Part shown: positions 16,607 through 24,614 of the stretch, one piece after another
Layout of the letters: each line of letters begins with the position of its first letter
Numbering within the stretch: the stretch's first letter is position 1
Assembly: GCA_963755635.1 (NCBI GenBank)
Contig: CAVWKS010000004.1
Span: forward strand, 1 to 64,000
Direction of reading: 5' to 3'
DNA from: AC-32 sp963755635
GTDB taxonomy: Bacteria; Actinomycetota; Thermoleophilia; Gaiellales; Gaiellaceae
Length of the DNA: 64,000 nucleotides
The notes under the pieces: generated by a model
What the model was told of the DNA's origin: nothing
What the model saw: the letters and a program-made list of their open reading frames with translations, nothing else
Databases searched by the model: none
Made by a program: the position numbers and the translations under genes

Positions 16607-16649
16607 ATGGTAAGGAGGGGGTCGACGGTTCGAGTCCGTCAGAGGGCTT
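16607..16649 (+). repeat. tRNA-Thr 3' fragment (att core copy 5)
   Basis: 43 bp identical to 5114-5156. It is followed by a small hairpin (16655-16673). Right boundary of accessory segment 4; the next 250 bases contain no gene. Confidence 0.9.
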
Positions 16650-16718
16650 CCAAAAGGGCCAGCAAATGGCCTTATTGTTGCCTCGACTAGAGACAGCCGT
16701 TCCCTGAGGCGCCCGCGA

Positions 16719-16744
16719 CCTGTGTCCCCAGAACCTGTCTCCAG
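16719..16744 (-). repeat. REP-like element, copy 2
   Basis: On the minus strand it reads GGAGACAGGTTCTGGGGACA followed by CAGG, aligning with the elements at 5411 and 20444. Confidence 0.45.
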
Positions 16745-16904
16745 CGTGACGTGAGGCATCCACGCTTGGCCTGAACAGGCGCTTCGCGCTGCACAGAGCA
16801 CCTCCCTGAGACGGAGGTGCTGTTCGCCGTCGTCAGCGGTCTTGCTATGCGATCCGCCGAGTCAGTCATCTCGTTGGCGACCCCTGGCTCCTCCAGGGAG
16901 CTGC

Positions 16905-18482
16905 TCAGCCTTGGGGCACCCGACGCCGGCGGAACCCGATGAATGCCGCCGACGCCATTACGGCCGCCACCAGTCCCAACCAGGCCAGTGCCGTCGTGTT
17001 GATGTCGTCGACCGGCGGTTTTCCCACGTGCGTCAGCGGAGACAGGTTCAGTACCCAGTCCGGAAGCTGGAGACCCGAGCCGAGCAGCCCGATGAACGTG
17101 ACCGCGCCGACCACGGCCCAGGCGAAGGCGAATGCACGCGGAACGAATCCATAGAGGAGCACTGCGACGGCCGCAATGACCAGCTCGGCTGGCAGGTAGG
17201 CCAGCCCGGACTTCAGCAACTTGCCGACGTAGCCGGAGTCACTGGTCGATAGCGCAGTGGCGGCGCCGAACACGACTGCCGAGACTACGACCACCGCGAC
17301 CAGGCCGGTGGTCACGACTAGCACTTGTGCGCCGAGCCACCTCATCCTGCCCAACGCTCCAGCGAGGATGGGTTCGAGGCGGCCAGCCGCCTCCTCGTGT
17401 CGCAGTAACCCGAGCGCCTGGACGACATAGCCGCAGGCGATGATGGCGAGGTAGACCTGGGTCGACGCGAGGAAGCCGTCGGCGGCGTTCGCCGCGGTGA
17501 TCCCCATCGCCTTGCTCAGCGAGGGGTTGCCGAGGATGGCGCCGACGACGTCTTGGGCCAGCGCGCCCATGACCGCAGCCAACGCGACCGATCCGACCAG
17601 CCACCCGAGGAACGAGCCGCGCTGCTCGTGCAGCGCGAAGCCGAGGGGTCGGACCAGCCAGGCCGAGGCCGACGGTTCACCTGGTCCTTGACGGTACAGC
17701 GCCGCACCAAGGTCCCGGCGTCCAGCCAGAACGACTGCGAGGACGGACAGCCCGGTCGCGACAACCGCGGGGATGAGCAGGACCCACCAGCGCTGATCAT
17801 CGGCGAAAGGAGCGGTCTTCTCGAGCCAGCCGAGCGGGGAGAGCCACACCCAGAAGGTGTCGTTGACGTCGCCGACGCCACGCAGGATGTAGGAGAGCGC
17901 GATGGCCGCGAAGCCGAGGGCATAGACGCCCCTGCTATGTAGGACGAGCTGGGCACAAACCGCGGCGAGCGCAGCGAAGACGACGCTCACCATGCCGAGG
18001 GCCAGGGCGTAGAGCACGGCCGGGCCCAGCTCGATCCCGGCGGCCAGCAGGGAGAGCACGAAGCCGACGTCCATCATCACCACGGCGGCGCCCACGAGCA
18101 CCAGCGCACTCACAACCGGGACTCGTCGGTCGATCCGCCCTGCCAGCAGCCCCTCGAGACGTCCGGACTCCTCCTCGCCCCGTGTCATTCCCGCGACCAG
18201 AGCGAGCCCCATGAGCGGCATCAGGAACGAGGCGATAAAACCGAACTCGTCCTGGATGATGCCCCCAAGGGTGTCGATGCCCTCCACGTGGCCGTTGATC
18301 GCAATCAGGGCGTCACTGACCAGGGCCGCACCGTACGACGCGATCTTCTCGGGCGTGTCGTAGAGTTGGGCCACGGCGGTCGCGGTGAGAGCAAGGGTGC
18401 CGACCGGCGCGAGCGCCCACACCAGGAGACGTCGGCGCTGAACGCGCCACAAGATGGCCAGCATGGCCCGGGTGCCCGTCAT
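16905..18482 (-). CDS. ABC transporter permease (ABC-2 / antibiotic exporter type)
   Basis: 525-residue membrane protein with about twelve hydrophobic segments arranged as two six-helix halves. It starts with the amphipathic RAMLAILWRVQRRRLLVWAL typical of actinobacterial exporters related to the polyketide/tetronasin permeases. Conserved MTRGEEESGRLEGLLAGRI and RHEEAAGRLEPILAGALGR appear once per half. Its start overlaps the stop of the ATP-binding gene by ATGA, so the two are translationally coupled and form one exporter. Likely cargo is a hydrophobic drug or secondary metabolite. Control is by the divergent TetR repressor. Confidence 0.9.
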   Translation of the reverse strand: MTGTRAMLAILWRVQRRRLLVWALAPVGTLALTATAVAQLYDTPEKIASYGAALVSDALIAINGHVEGIDTLGGIIQDEFGFIASFLMPLMGLALVAGMTRGEEESGRLEGLLAGRIDRRVPVVSALVLVGAAVVMMDVGFVLSLLAAGIELGPAVLYALALGMVSVVFAALAAVCAQLVLHSRGVYALGFAAIALSYILRGVGDVNDTFWVWLSPLGWLEKTAPFADDQRWWVLLIPAVVATGLSVLAVVLAGRRDLGAALYRQGPGEPSASAWLVRPLGFALHEQRGSFLGWLVGSVALAAVMGALAQDVVGAILGNPSLSKAMGITAANAADGFLASTQVYLAIIACGYVVQALGLLRHEEAAGRLEPILAGALGRMRWLGAQVLVVTTGLVAVVVVSAVVFGAATALSTSDSGYVGKLLKSGLAYLPAELVIAAVAVLLYGFVPRAFAFAWAVVGAVTFIGLLGSGLQLPDWVLNLSPLTHVGKPPVDDINTTALAWLGLVAAVMASAAFIGFRRRRVPQG

Positions 18483-19399
18483 GCTTGCACCACGCCGGTC
18501 TCGTCGTCGCTGTAGTTCCGCAGGAACAGCTCATCCAGGCTCGGCGGCTCGACGGTGAGGCTCCGAATGCTGGCGGCGTGGATGAGTCCGATCGCCTGGT
18601 CGAGCTCATCCGGGCCGACGGTGAACCGCGTCTCGATGCTCCCGTCGACCTGCGCGGTGGTGAGGCTCTCCAAGCCGGGGACCGCTTCTAGGGAGCCGAC
18701 GGCGGATGCGGTCAGCGCGTGGACGCTCGTCCGGGTGTGTCGGCGCAGGTCCGCGAGCGTCCCGGAGGTCACCGTCTTGCCGCGCCGGATAATGCTCACC
18801 CGATCGGCGAGCGCCTCCACCTCCGAGAGGATGTGGCTGGACAGCAGAACCGTCGCGCCCTGCTGGCACCGCTCGCGGATCACGGCCTGGAACACCTGCT
18901 CCATCAGGGGGTCGAGCCCCGAGGTCGGCTCGTCGAGAACGATCAGCCCCACCTCGCTCGCCAGCGCCGCGACGAGCGCGACCTTCTGCCGGTTTCCCTT
19001 GGAGTAGTCGCGCGCGCGCTTGGTCGGATCGAGGTCGAACCGCTCGATCAGCTCTGCCCGCCGCTTGGGGTCCATCCCACCGTGGACCCCGGCGAGGATG
19101 TCCATGCACTCCCCACCGGTGAGACCCGCCCACAGCGACACGTCACCCGGCACGTAGGCCAGGTCGCCCCGCAGCTTGGTTCCCTCGTTCCATGGGTCAC
19201 GGTCGTAGAGCGTGATCGTGCCGCCGTCCCTGCGCATCAGGCCGAGCAGGATCCGGATCGTGGTGGACTTCCCGGCGCCGTTTGGCCCGAGGAACCCGTG
19301 CACCTCGCCGCGGGCTACAACGAGGTCGAGGCCGTCCAGCGCCCGGAAGCTGCCGAACTGCTTGACCAGGCCCTCGATGCGGACGACGTCGTCGCTCAT
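18479..19399 (-). CDS. ABC transporter ATP-binding protein (drug-export type)
   Basis: 306-residue ATPase. Walker A GPNGAGKSTTIRILLGL, the LSGGQ-equivalent YSKGNRQKVALVAAL (degenerate, as usual in this subfamily), Walker B LIVLDEPTSGLDP and the switch histidine in LLSSHILSEVEALADR. The C-terminal 80 residues are the accessory domain of DrrA-like exporters. The ATG at 19399 is supported by AAGGAGAG; a longer frame upstream is non-coding. First gene of the two-gene exporter operon, with a leader of about 150 bases from the predicted promoter at 19554-19583. Confidence 0.92.
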   Translation of the reverse strand: MSDDVVRIEGLVKQFGSFRALDGLDLVVARGEVHGFLGPNGAGKSTTIRILLGLMRRDGGTITLYDRDPWNEGTKLRGDLAYVPGDVSLWAGLTGGECMDILAGVHGGMDPKRRAELIERFDLDPTKRARDYSKGNRQKVALVAALASEVGLIVLDEPTSGLDPLMEQVFQAVIRERCQQGATVLLSSHILSEVEALADRVSIIRRGKTVTSGTLADLRRHTRTSVHALTASAVGSLEAVPGLESLTTAQVDGSIETRFTVGPDELDQAIGLIHAASIRSLTVEPPSLDELFLRNYSDDETGVVQA

Positions 19400-19537
19400 G
19401 TCTCTCCTTGGTCTTTGGCGCGGAAGGCGCCTCGTCCCTCCGCACAGCGGCGCCAACGTGAGCTGTCCGGCGAGTGGCCAGAACCGACTTCGCCTCCGGC
19501 GGAGCGGCCATCGAAATCCTTTCCTTCTCGGGTCAGC

Positions 19538-19553
19538 TTGGTCATTTGCCCAA
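19538..19553. promoter_or_regulatory. TetR operator O1
   Basis: TTGGTCATTTGCCCAA, a palindrome of the form TTGGnCAnnTGnCCAA. It lies directly downstream of the -10 hexamer of the exporter promoter. Confidence 0.65.
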
Positions 19554-19583
19554 AGCATACGCCCAATGTAGTGAATTAGTCAA
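19554..19583 (-). promoter_or_regulatory. Promoter of the ABC exporter operon
   Basis: On the minus strand TTGACT (19583-19578) is separated by 18 bp from TATGCT (19559-19554). It is flanked by operators O1 and O2, so repressor binding would block it. Confidence 0.6.
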
Positions 19584-19591
19584 ACGCCCAA
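19576..19591. promoter_or_regulatory. TetR operator O2 (weaker match)
   Basis: TTAGTCAAACGCCCAA, the same palindrome with two changes; it overlaps the -35 element of the exporter promoter. Confidence 0.5.
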
Positions 19592-19621
19592 GAAGTCGCC
19601 TTTTTGGCCTGAAGAGAACTT

Positions 19622-19650
19622 TTGACGCTGGGAGGCCGGACAGCTATGTT
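19622..19650 (+). promoter_or_regulatory. Promoter of the TetR gene (leaderless transcript)
   Basis: TTGACG (19622-19627), 17-bp spacer, TATGTT (19645-19650). The transcription start would fall within a few bases of the ATG at 19660, and no Shine-Dalgarno precedes that ATG, so the mRNA is probably leaderless. Confidence 0.6.
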
Positions 19651-19651
19651 T

Positions 19652-19667
19652 TTGGGCAAATGACCAA
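19652..19667. promoter_or_regulatory. TetR operator O3 over the tetR start codon
   Basis: TTGGGCAAATGACCAA, the exact inverse of O1. It covers the predicted +1 and the ATG of the repressor gene, giving autorepression. Confidence 0.65.
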
Positions 19668-20316
19668 ACCAGATAGACCGAGACAAGACATCGCGACGGC
19701 CACGGCGGCCGAGGGGTCAACGCGAGAGCGGATTGTGCAAGCGACCGTCGAGCTGATGGCAGAGATCGGGATCGATCGCGTCCGCACACGCACAATCGCC
19801 GAGCGTGCGGGTGTGAACCCGGCACTCGTGCACTACCACTTCGGATCGATTGCAGCGCTGGTCATGGAGGCCGCTGAGTACGCCCTGCTCCAGGAACTCG
19901 GACCGTCGATCGATGTCTTCGTTTCGGCCGCCACGGTGCAGGAAGGAATCACAGCGATGCTCGAGTGGATCGAGCAGAGGGGGCAGCGGACGCCCGGCGC
20001 AACGATTCTCGCCGAAGCGATGGTCAAGGCAACACGAGATCCGGCATTTCGGCGCTGGACGAAGCAAGCATCCCGGCGGTTCCGGGCAATCATCCTCGAG
20101 AAACTCCAGACCGCACGTGCCAACCACGAGATCGACCCCGTGCTGGACATCGAAGCGACGGCTGTTCTTCTAGCGGCGGCGCTCGACGGGCTTCTGTTCC
20201 ACCACCTGGTCGACCCGAGGCTCGACGTCAGACAAACTGCCGAGCCGATTGCCCAGATGCTCGGAACCCCGGGTCCCGCGTCCTCGCCGAAACGAGGCGC
20301 TATGAAACGGCGGTAA
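19660..20316 (+). CDS. TetR/AcrR family transcriptional repressor of the ABC exporter
   Basis: 218 residues. The N-terminal helix-turn-helix reads TRERIVQATVELMAEIG then TRTIAERAGVNPALVHYHF, a textbook TetR DNA-binding domain (residues ~20-66). The C-terminal helical ligand domain has no recognisable sub-family. It is divergent from the exporter operon, with three matching palindromes in between, so it very likely represses both the exporter and itself and is released by an exported compound. The ATG at 19660 was chosen because it lies just downstream of a good promoter and yields the standard domain start; the in-frame extension upstream crosses the promoter. Confidence 0.9.
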   Translation: MTKPDRPRQDIATATAAEGSTRERIVQATVELMAEIGIDRVRTRTIAERAGVNPALVHYHFGSIAALVMEAAEYALLQELGPSIDVFVSAATVQEGITAMLEWIEQRGQRTPGATILAEAMVKATRDPAFRRWTKQASRRFRAIILEKLQTARANHEIDPVLDIEATAVLLAAALDGLLFHHLVDPRLDVRQTAEPIAQMLGTPGPASSPKRGAMKRR

Positions 20317-20614
20317 CGCGACTGCATTCAGCCCGAATGAAGCACCCGCTCCAAGCGCTACCTCGACTCCGTGAGAAGGCACCCAACGCACCTGTCCGGC
20401 AGCCGGCGTTACACCCGCCTCCTGCCGCCCAAAGAGACAACAGCTTGGGGACGGATCTTGGCGACACGTGCCGGGTCTCTCGGAGCGTCTCAGGGATGCT
20501 CAAGAACCTCGCCCACAGGGGCGCAAAGCCGCATACCAGTACACTGCACTTACGAGGCGAGGATTGCATGGCGCGCCGGCGCCTTCCTCCACTTGGGAGC
20601 GGAGGCGAAGTCTT
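20317..20614. other. Intergenic region before the sigma factor, no gene
   Basis: 298 bases without a supported gene. Contains the third REP-like motif (20444-20469) and, at 20600-20610, the GGAGGCGAAG that serves the sigma factor start. Confidence 0.6.
20444..20469 (+). repeat. REP-like element, copy 3
   Basis: CTTGGGGACGGATCTTGGCG followed by ACACGT. It is the best match to the TTGGGGACGG...GACAC pattern seen at ends mobilised by REP-associated Y1 transposases. Confidence 0.45.
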
Positions 20615-21457
20615 TTGACGGTACGCGTTCTTCCACCAACGGCCGATGGTTTGCAGGCGTTCCTGAGGGACATCGGCAAGGTCGAGCTGCTGACCGCGGC
20701 GCAGGAGGTCGAGCTCGCGAAACGGATCGAGCGTGGCGAGCACCGCGCCAAGCAGGAGATGGTCGAGGCGAACCTGCGCCTCGTCGTCTCCATCGCGAAG
20801 CGGTACCGCAACCAGGGGCTCCCGTTCCTCGATCTCATCCAGGAGGGATCGATTGGGCTCGTCCGCGCAGCCGAGAAGTTCGACCACCGCAGGGGTTTCA
20901 AGTTTTCGACTTACGCGACGTGGTGGATCCGGCAGGCGGTCGCGCGGGCCCTCGCCGACAAGGGGCGCACGATCCGCCTTCCCATCCACGTCGGCGAAAA
21001 GCTGAACCGGATCGCGCGCTCGGAGCGGAAGCTGCGCGGAGAGCTGAGCCGGGAACCGTTCCCGGACGAGATCTCGCGCGACGTCGACCTGCCGCTCGAG
21101 GAGGTGGAGCAGGTCATGCGCAGCGCGCAGACGCCGGTGTCGCTCGAAAAGCCGGTCGGCGACGAGGACGAGGCCGAATTCGGCCATTTCCTGGCAGACC
21201 CCGGCCCGCTGCCGGAGCACGTCGCAGACGGCAATTTCCGCTCACGCGCGCTCACTCAGTCCCTCGCGAGCCTGGGCTTCCGCGAAAGACGCGTGCTCGA
21301 GCTCCGTTTCGGACTCGACGGACAGGCGCCGGCAACCCTGGAGGAAGTCGGCAAAGTCTTCGGCGTGACGCGGGAGCGGATCCGGCAGATCGAGAAAGTC
21401 TCCTTGCGGAAGCTGAGCAACGTCGCGGAGATGAAAGACCTCGGCGAGGTTGCCTGA
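20615..21457 (+). CDS. RNA polymerase sigma-70 family factor (RpoD-like, group 2)
   Basis: 280 residues. Region 1.2 (DGLQAFLRDIGKVELLTAAQE) is followed by region 2 with NLRLVVSIAKRYRNQGLPFL, DLIQEGSIGLVRAAEKFD and FSTYATWWIRQAVARAL, then region 3 and region 4 (LTQSLASLGFRERRVLELRF and GVTRERIRQIEKVSL). It lacks region 1.1 and the long non-conserved insert, so it is closer to a group-2 housekeeping-like sigma than to the primary one. The start is a TTG after GGAGGCGAAG; the longer frame upstream reads through REP-like DNA. Its position next to a SpoIIE-type phosphatase hints at a stress circuit, but no anti-sigma gene is visible. Confidence 0.9.
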   Translation: MTVRVLPPTADGLQAFLRDIGKVELLTAAQEVELAKRIERGEHRAKQEMVEANLRLVVSIAKRYRNQGLPFLDLIQEGSIGLVRAAEKFDHRRGFKFSTYATWWIRQAVARALADKGRTIRLPIHVGEKLNRIARSERKLRGELSREPFPDEISRDVDLPLEEVEQVMRSAQTPVSLEKPVGDEDEAEFGHFLADPGPLPEHVADGNFRSRALTQSLASLGFRERRVLELRFGLDGQAPATLEEVGKVFGVTRERIRQIEKVSLRKLSNVAEMKDLGEVA

Positions 21458-21537
21458 CCGCACCCTGCGCCTGCGGCAACACGAAAGGCCCAAGCCAGCC
21501 GGCTGCCAATCTCCGTTGAAAGCGGAAAGGAACGACT

Positions 21538-22788
21538 TCAGGCCGACACTGCTTGGTGGGGTCGCGATTCGCGGTTTGCTCCCGACGTTGCCTCGCGGTC
21601 GCGGGGAGGGCCGCCGTGCCAATCTAGACACAGAGCCGTGGCGTCGTCACGTAGTTCGCCACCGCTTGCCTGGAGGACCGCCTGGGTGAGGTGCTGGACC
21701 GCCTCGCGGGCATGCATATTCATGCCTGCCCTCAGGATCGCAGCGATGTTCATGCGCGCGGCGTCGCGCTCCAGCATGCCGTCGGTGACGAACATCAAGC
21801 GGTCTCCGACCTCCAATTGCAGTGCTTGCACCCGGTAGCCGCCTCCGGCCTGTAGGCCGAACGGGCGATCGGCCTCCAACTGAAGTTGCTGGACTCGCCC
21901 AGTCCGCAACCGGAACGGCGGAGGGTGGCCGGCATTGACGATGCCCGCCGTCGCACTGGCCAGGTCGATCCGAACGAGTAGACCGGTGACGAACTGGCTC
22001 TCGCCTGCCTGCTCGGCGAGAGCGTCATTCGCCAGCCGTGCCTGCTCGGCCAGCTCGACTCCCCGCCGCCGGGCGTTGCGTAGACCTCCGACCAGCACCG
22101 TTGCCAACAGGGCGGCATCCATCGTGTGGCCCATCGCGTCGGTCATCGACAGATGCAGCGCCCCTCGGTCCAGCGAAAAGTCGAAGGTGTCACCGCCGAT
22201 CTCACCCGCAGGCTGTAGCCAGGCCGCGAGAGTGAACTGCCCGGCCTCGCACGTAAACGACCCGGGCAACAGTCGATGCTGGATCTCCGCCGCCAGCGAC
22301 AAAGGCACCGAGCGCTGTCCCCACTCGAAGAGATCGGTGTACCGACGGTTCGCGATCACGACGTACGCCAGGAAGTGCGCCGCCAAAGCCACATCGTCCA
22401 CCGTCTGCCTAGCCGGAAACTCCTCCAGCCCCAACTCCAGAACACCGACCGCTTCGCCACGGCTGGTCACCGGCGCGAACAAACGCGCGCCGCGATCCTC
22501 GCCGACCACTTCGACGGCCTGGGCGGCCAGCGCGCGCCCGTGCGGCGTCCCAACCAGCGGCACCCGCTCCGCGGTCTCCGTCCCCTGCATCCGCCCCTTC
22601 CCACCCGAGTGGCCCAGTCGGATCAGCGATCGCCCGCTGAAGTCGGCGATCAAGAAGCTGACCTCGCGGGCTCCGATCGCCTCCGCCAGCGCGCCCGCGA
22701 GGGCATCGACCGCCGCAACCGGCGGGGCTGCCTCGACCGCCGCCAGCAATGCATTCAAGTTCAGCGAAAAGTGCCGATTCACACCCAT
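21538..22788 (-). CDS. GAF-like / SpoIIE (PP2C-type) phosphatase
   Basis: 416 residues. The N-terminal half (~25-160) is a GAF-like sensor domain ending ARLFAPVTSRGEAVGVLELGL. The C-terminal half is a SpoIIE/RsbU serine phosphatase: PLSLAAEIQHRLLPGSF, then the metal residues in GGDTFDF, LSMTDAMGHTMDAALLA, VTGLLVRID, NAGHPPPFRL and VTDGMLE, closing with RDDATALCLDW. Such proteins dephosphorylate anti-anti-sigma factors in partner-switching pathways. All metal ligands appear present. It is convergent with the sigma factor gene, with a spacer of about 80 bp. No STAS or anti-sigma partner is in the window. Confidence 0.9.
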   Translation of the reverse strand: MGVNRHFSLNLNALLAAVEAAPPVAAVDALAGALAEAIGAREVSFLIADFSGRSLIRLGHSGGKGRMQGTETAERVPLVGTPHGRALAAQAVEVVGEDRGARLFAPVTSRGEAVGVLELGLEEFPARQTVDDVALAAHFLAYVVIANRRYTDLFEWGQRSVPLSLAAEIQHRLLPGSFTCEAGQFTLAAWLQPAGEIGGDTFDFSLDRGALHLSMTDAMGHTMDAALLATVLVGGLRNARRRGVELAEQARLANDALAEQAGESQFVTGLLVRIDLASATAGIVNAGHPPPFRLRTGRVQQLQLEADRPFGLQAGGGYRVQALQLEVGDRLMFVTDGMLERDAARMNIAAILRAGMNMHAREAVQHLTQAVLQASGGELRDDATALCLDWHGGPPRDREATSGANRESRPHQAVSA

Positions 22789-22961
22789 TACGCCTAACTT
22801 AACGGGCCTCCGATCCGCCTATGTCGTCGTGCATGGACGTGCTTGCTAAATGCGCTAGCTGCGCGGCGGTGTGGGATGGCAGGCCGGCGTAAGATCAAGA
22901 TACTCCGTTGATTGTCGTATGAACCCGAAGGGAGAGGGTCATAAAGACAGCCCGGACACCC

Positions 22962-24011
22962 TTGCCGCCGGGCGCCCGTCTCCAGCGGGACCCCCTTGCG
23001 GTGATTACCGTTCCGCTTGCGCCGATCGTCCTAGAGGGCCGGTACCGGCTGCTGGTCGGAGCGCTCTGGCGCCTCGGTCGTTCGCGAAGAGGCCAATGGG
23101 GGCTCGCCGCCGGGTCGGGAGCGCTCGTGGTCGCGCTGGCGCTCTTGGCTGCCCGCCATTTCGCGACGACGTCCTGGCCGCTCGCGACGGGAGACCCCGG
23201 TCTCCTGGTGGCGGCCGGACTGCTCCTCCTTCTCGCCCAGGCCCTCAAGGCGTTCGGCTGGGGACGGCTGTTCGCGCCGGACGAGCGGCCAAAGATACTT
23301 GCGCTCGCGGCCGGTAACGGCGGCGCTGCGCTGACCGGCGTCGTCCTTCCCGGCCGTTTCGACGATGCGATGCGGGTCGCCGTCGTCCGCCGTTACCCCG
23401 GGTGTCCGGCCGGCGTCCGTGCGATCTGCCTCTCGCTCGTCATGCTCGGCCTAATCGACAGCGTCGCCCTGGCGCCGCTCGCCTTTGCCGCCGCTCTTTT
23501 TCCGGGCGCCGGACTGGGCATGCGGATCGCGCTCGGCGTGGTGGCTGCCGCCGGAGTCGCGGCCGCCGCTCTGATTCTCGCTCTACCCCGGCTGGCCACA
23601 AGTAGCCGGGTCCTGCGCTTCCGGCTCGGACGCTGGCTGGGTTCGCGCACGACCTCCCGGCGGGCAGCAGCCCAAGCGTGGGCGCTCGTGTTCGCCTGCT
23701 GGCTCGTCCGAGCGGTTGCGCTCTTCTTGCTCCTGGGCACGCTCGGCGTCGGGTTCTCTTTCCCGCTGGCGCTGCTCTTTCTCTGCGCCGGGGCGGCGGC
23801 AGCGGCGCTGCCGGTCGGTCCCGCGGGCGCGGCCACGCAGGTCGGCGCGAGCGGCGCAGCGCTGGTTGGCTCGGGCGTTGGAGCCTCGCAGGCGCTCGCT
23901 ATCGCCGTTTCGGTGGGAGCTCTCGGGGTCTTCTCCGGGGCCGCGATCCTGCTTTTCGCAGTGGCTTGGCGCACCGGACTTTCGCTGGCGCCGGCTCGGG
24001 CCCGCGCTTGA
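22962..24011 (+). CDS. Lysylphosphatidylglycerol synthase TM region / UPF0104-like membrane protein
   Basis: About 349 residues with seven or eight hydrophobic helices and short basic loops. GNGGAALTGVVLPGRFDDAMRV and the glycine-rich LPVGPAGAATQVGASGAAL match the flippase-type region of the LPG synthase/UPF0104 family, which moves lipids or lipid-linked glycans across the membrane. No catalytic synthase domain is attached. The reading frame opens with a TTG that lacks a convincing Shine-Dalgarno; a GTG at about 23000 is an alternative. Its closest neighbour, the SpoIIE phosphatase, is divergent and unrelated. Confidence 0.75.
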   Translation: MPPGARLQRDPLAVITVPLAPIVLEGRYRLLVGALWRLGRSRRGQWGLAAGSGALVVALALLAARHFATTSWPLATGDPGLLVAAGLLLLLAQALKAFGWGRLFAPDERPKILALAAGNGGAALTGVVLPGRFDDAMRVAVVRRYPGCPAGVRAICLSLVMLGLIDSVALAPLAFAAALFPGAGLGMRIALGVVAAAGVAAAALILALPRLATSSRVLRFRLGRWLGSRTTSRRAAAQAWALVFACWLVRAVALFLLLGTLGVGFSFPLALLFLCAGAAAAALPVGPAGAATQVGASGAALVGSGVGASQALAIAVSVGALGVFSGAAILLFAVAWRTGLSLAPARARA

Positions 24012-24223
24012 TCGAGCCGCCTTCTGATCTGGAAGGCCGCGCAAGCCGCCGCGAATCCGACGGGGCAGCAGGATCGCGGCTACGGTGTGACCAGCGCGTT
24101 GGCTCTAGTTGTTGAAGCCGTCGAGGCTCTAGCACTTTCCTCTCCGACTGTGACCCCTGGCCTGACCGCCGCAGTGCGCCCATTCGGGTGCTCTGCCCTG
24201 TAGGACCACAGAAGGAGCATCAC

Positions 24224-24538
24224 ATGCATGCCACCATTCGTCGTTACGAAGGTGTCGACACGACCCGCATGAACGAGGTCGTCGGCAAGATCAATGAGAC
24301 GCTCGTTCCGCAGCTTCGCGAGCTCCCCGGTTTCTCCGGCTACTACCTGATCGAGGCCGGCAACGGCGTCATGAGCTCGTTTGGTCTCTTCGAGAACGCC
24401 GAGCAGGCCGACGAGTCCAAGACCGTCGTCACGAAGTGGATCAGCGACGAGAACTTCAACACGGTGATCCCGAACCCGCCGAAGATCACGAGCGGCAAGG
24501 TCGTTGCGCAGAGCAACGGCGTCCCCGCCCTGGTCTAG
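24224..24538 (+). CDS. Small ABM-like (ferredoxin-fold) protein
   Basis: 104 residues beginning MHATIRRYEGVDTTRMNEVV. The pattern of a short strand, a helix with LVPQLRELPGFSGYYLIEA and a strand SSFGLFENAEQADES is that of antibiotic-biosynthesis-monooxygenase-like dimers, without the catalytic residues of heme-degrading members. The ATG follows GAAGGAG. Monocistronic, with a strong terminator 20 bases after the stop. A distant relative occurs at 48955 beside an ABC transporter. Function unknown. Confidence 0.7.
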   Translation: MHATIRRYEGVDTTRMNEVVGKINETLVPQLRELPGFSGYYLIEAGNGVMSSFGLFENAEQADESKTVVTKWISDENFNTVIPNPPKITSGKVVAQSNGVPALV

Positions 24539-24560
24539 CCAAACCGTACTCCGCATCATC

Positions 24561-24588
24561 GAGAGGGCCCCACCGTCGGGGCCCTCTC
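24561..24588. terminator. Strong bidirectional hairpin terminator
   Basis: Perfect 11-bp stem GAGAGGGCCCC / GGGGCCCTCTC with a 6-base loop, between the ends of two convergent genes. The T-tract is short (CTCTCTG). Confidence 0.8.
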
Positions 24589-24614
24589 TGTGCGGTGTGT
24601 CAAGGAAGAGGCGG

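Noticed and set aside
5083..16763. Small minus-strand frames containing GLEPSTPSLP or LTDSNRRPP through the tRNA gene and its fragments.
   Set aside because: These peptides are the antisense translation of tRNA T-arm and acceptor sequence, a known artefact. Only the tail beyond the core is discussed, as a finding.
21440..21480. GTTGCC...GGCAAC inverted repeat after the sigma factor.
   Set aside because: 6-bp stem, long loop, no T-tract; too weak to call a terminator.
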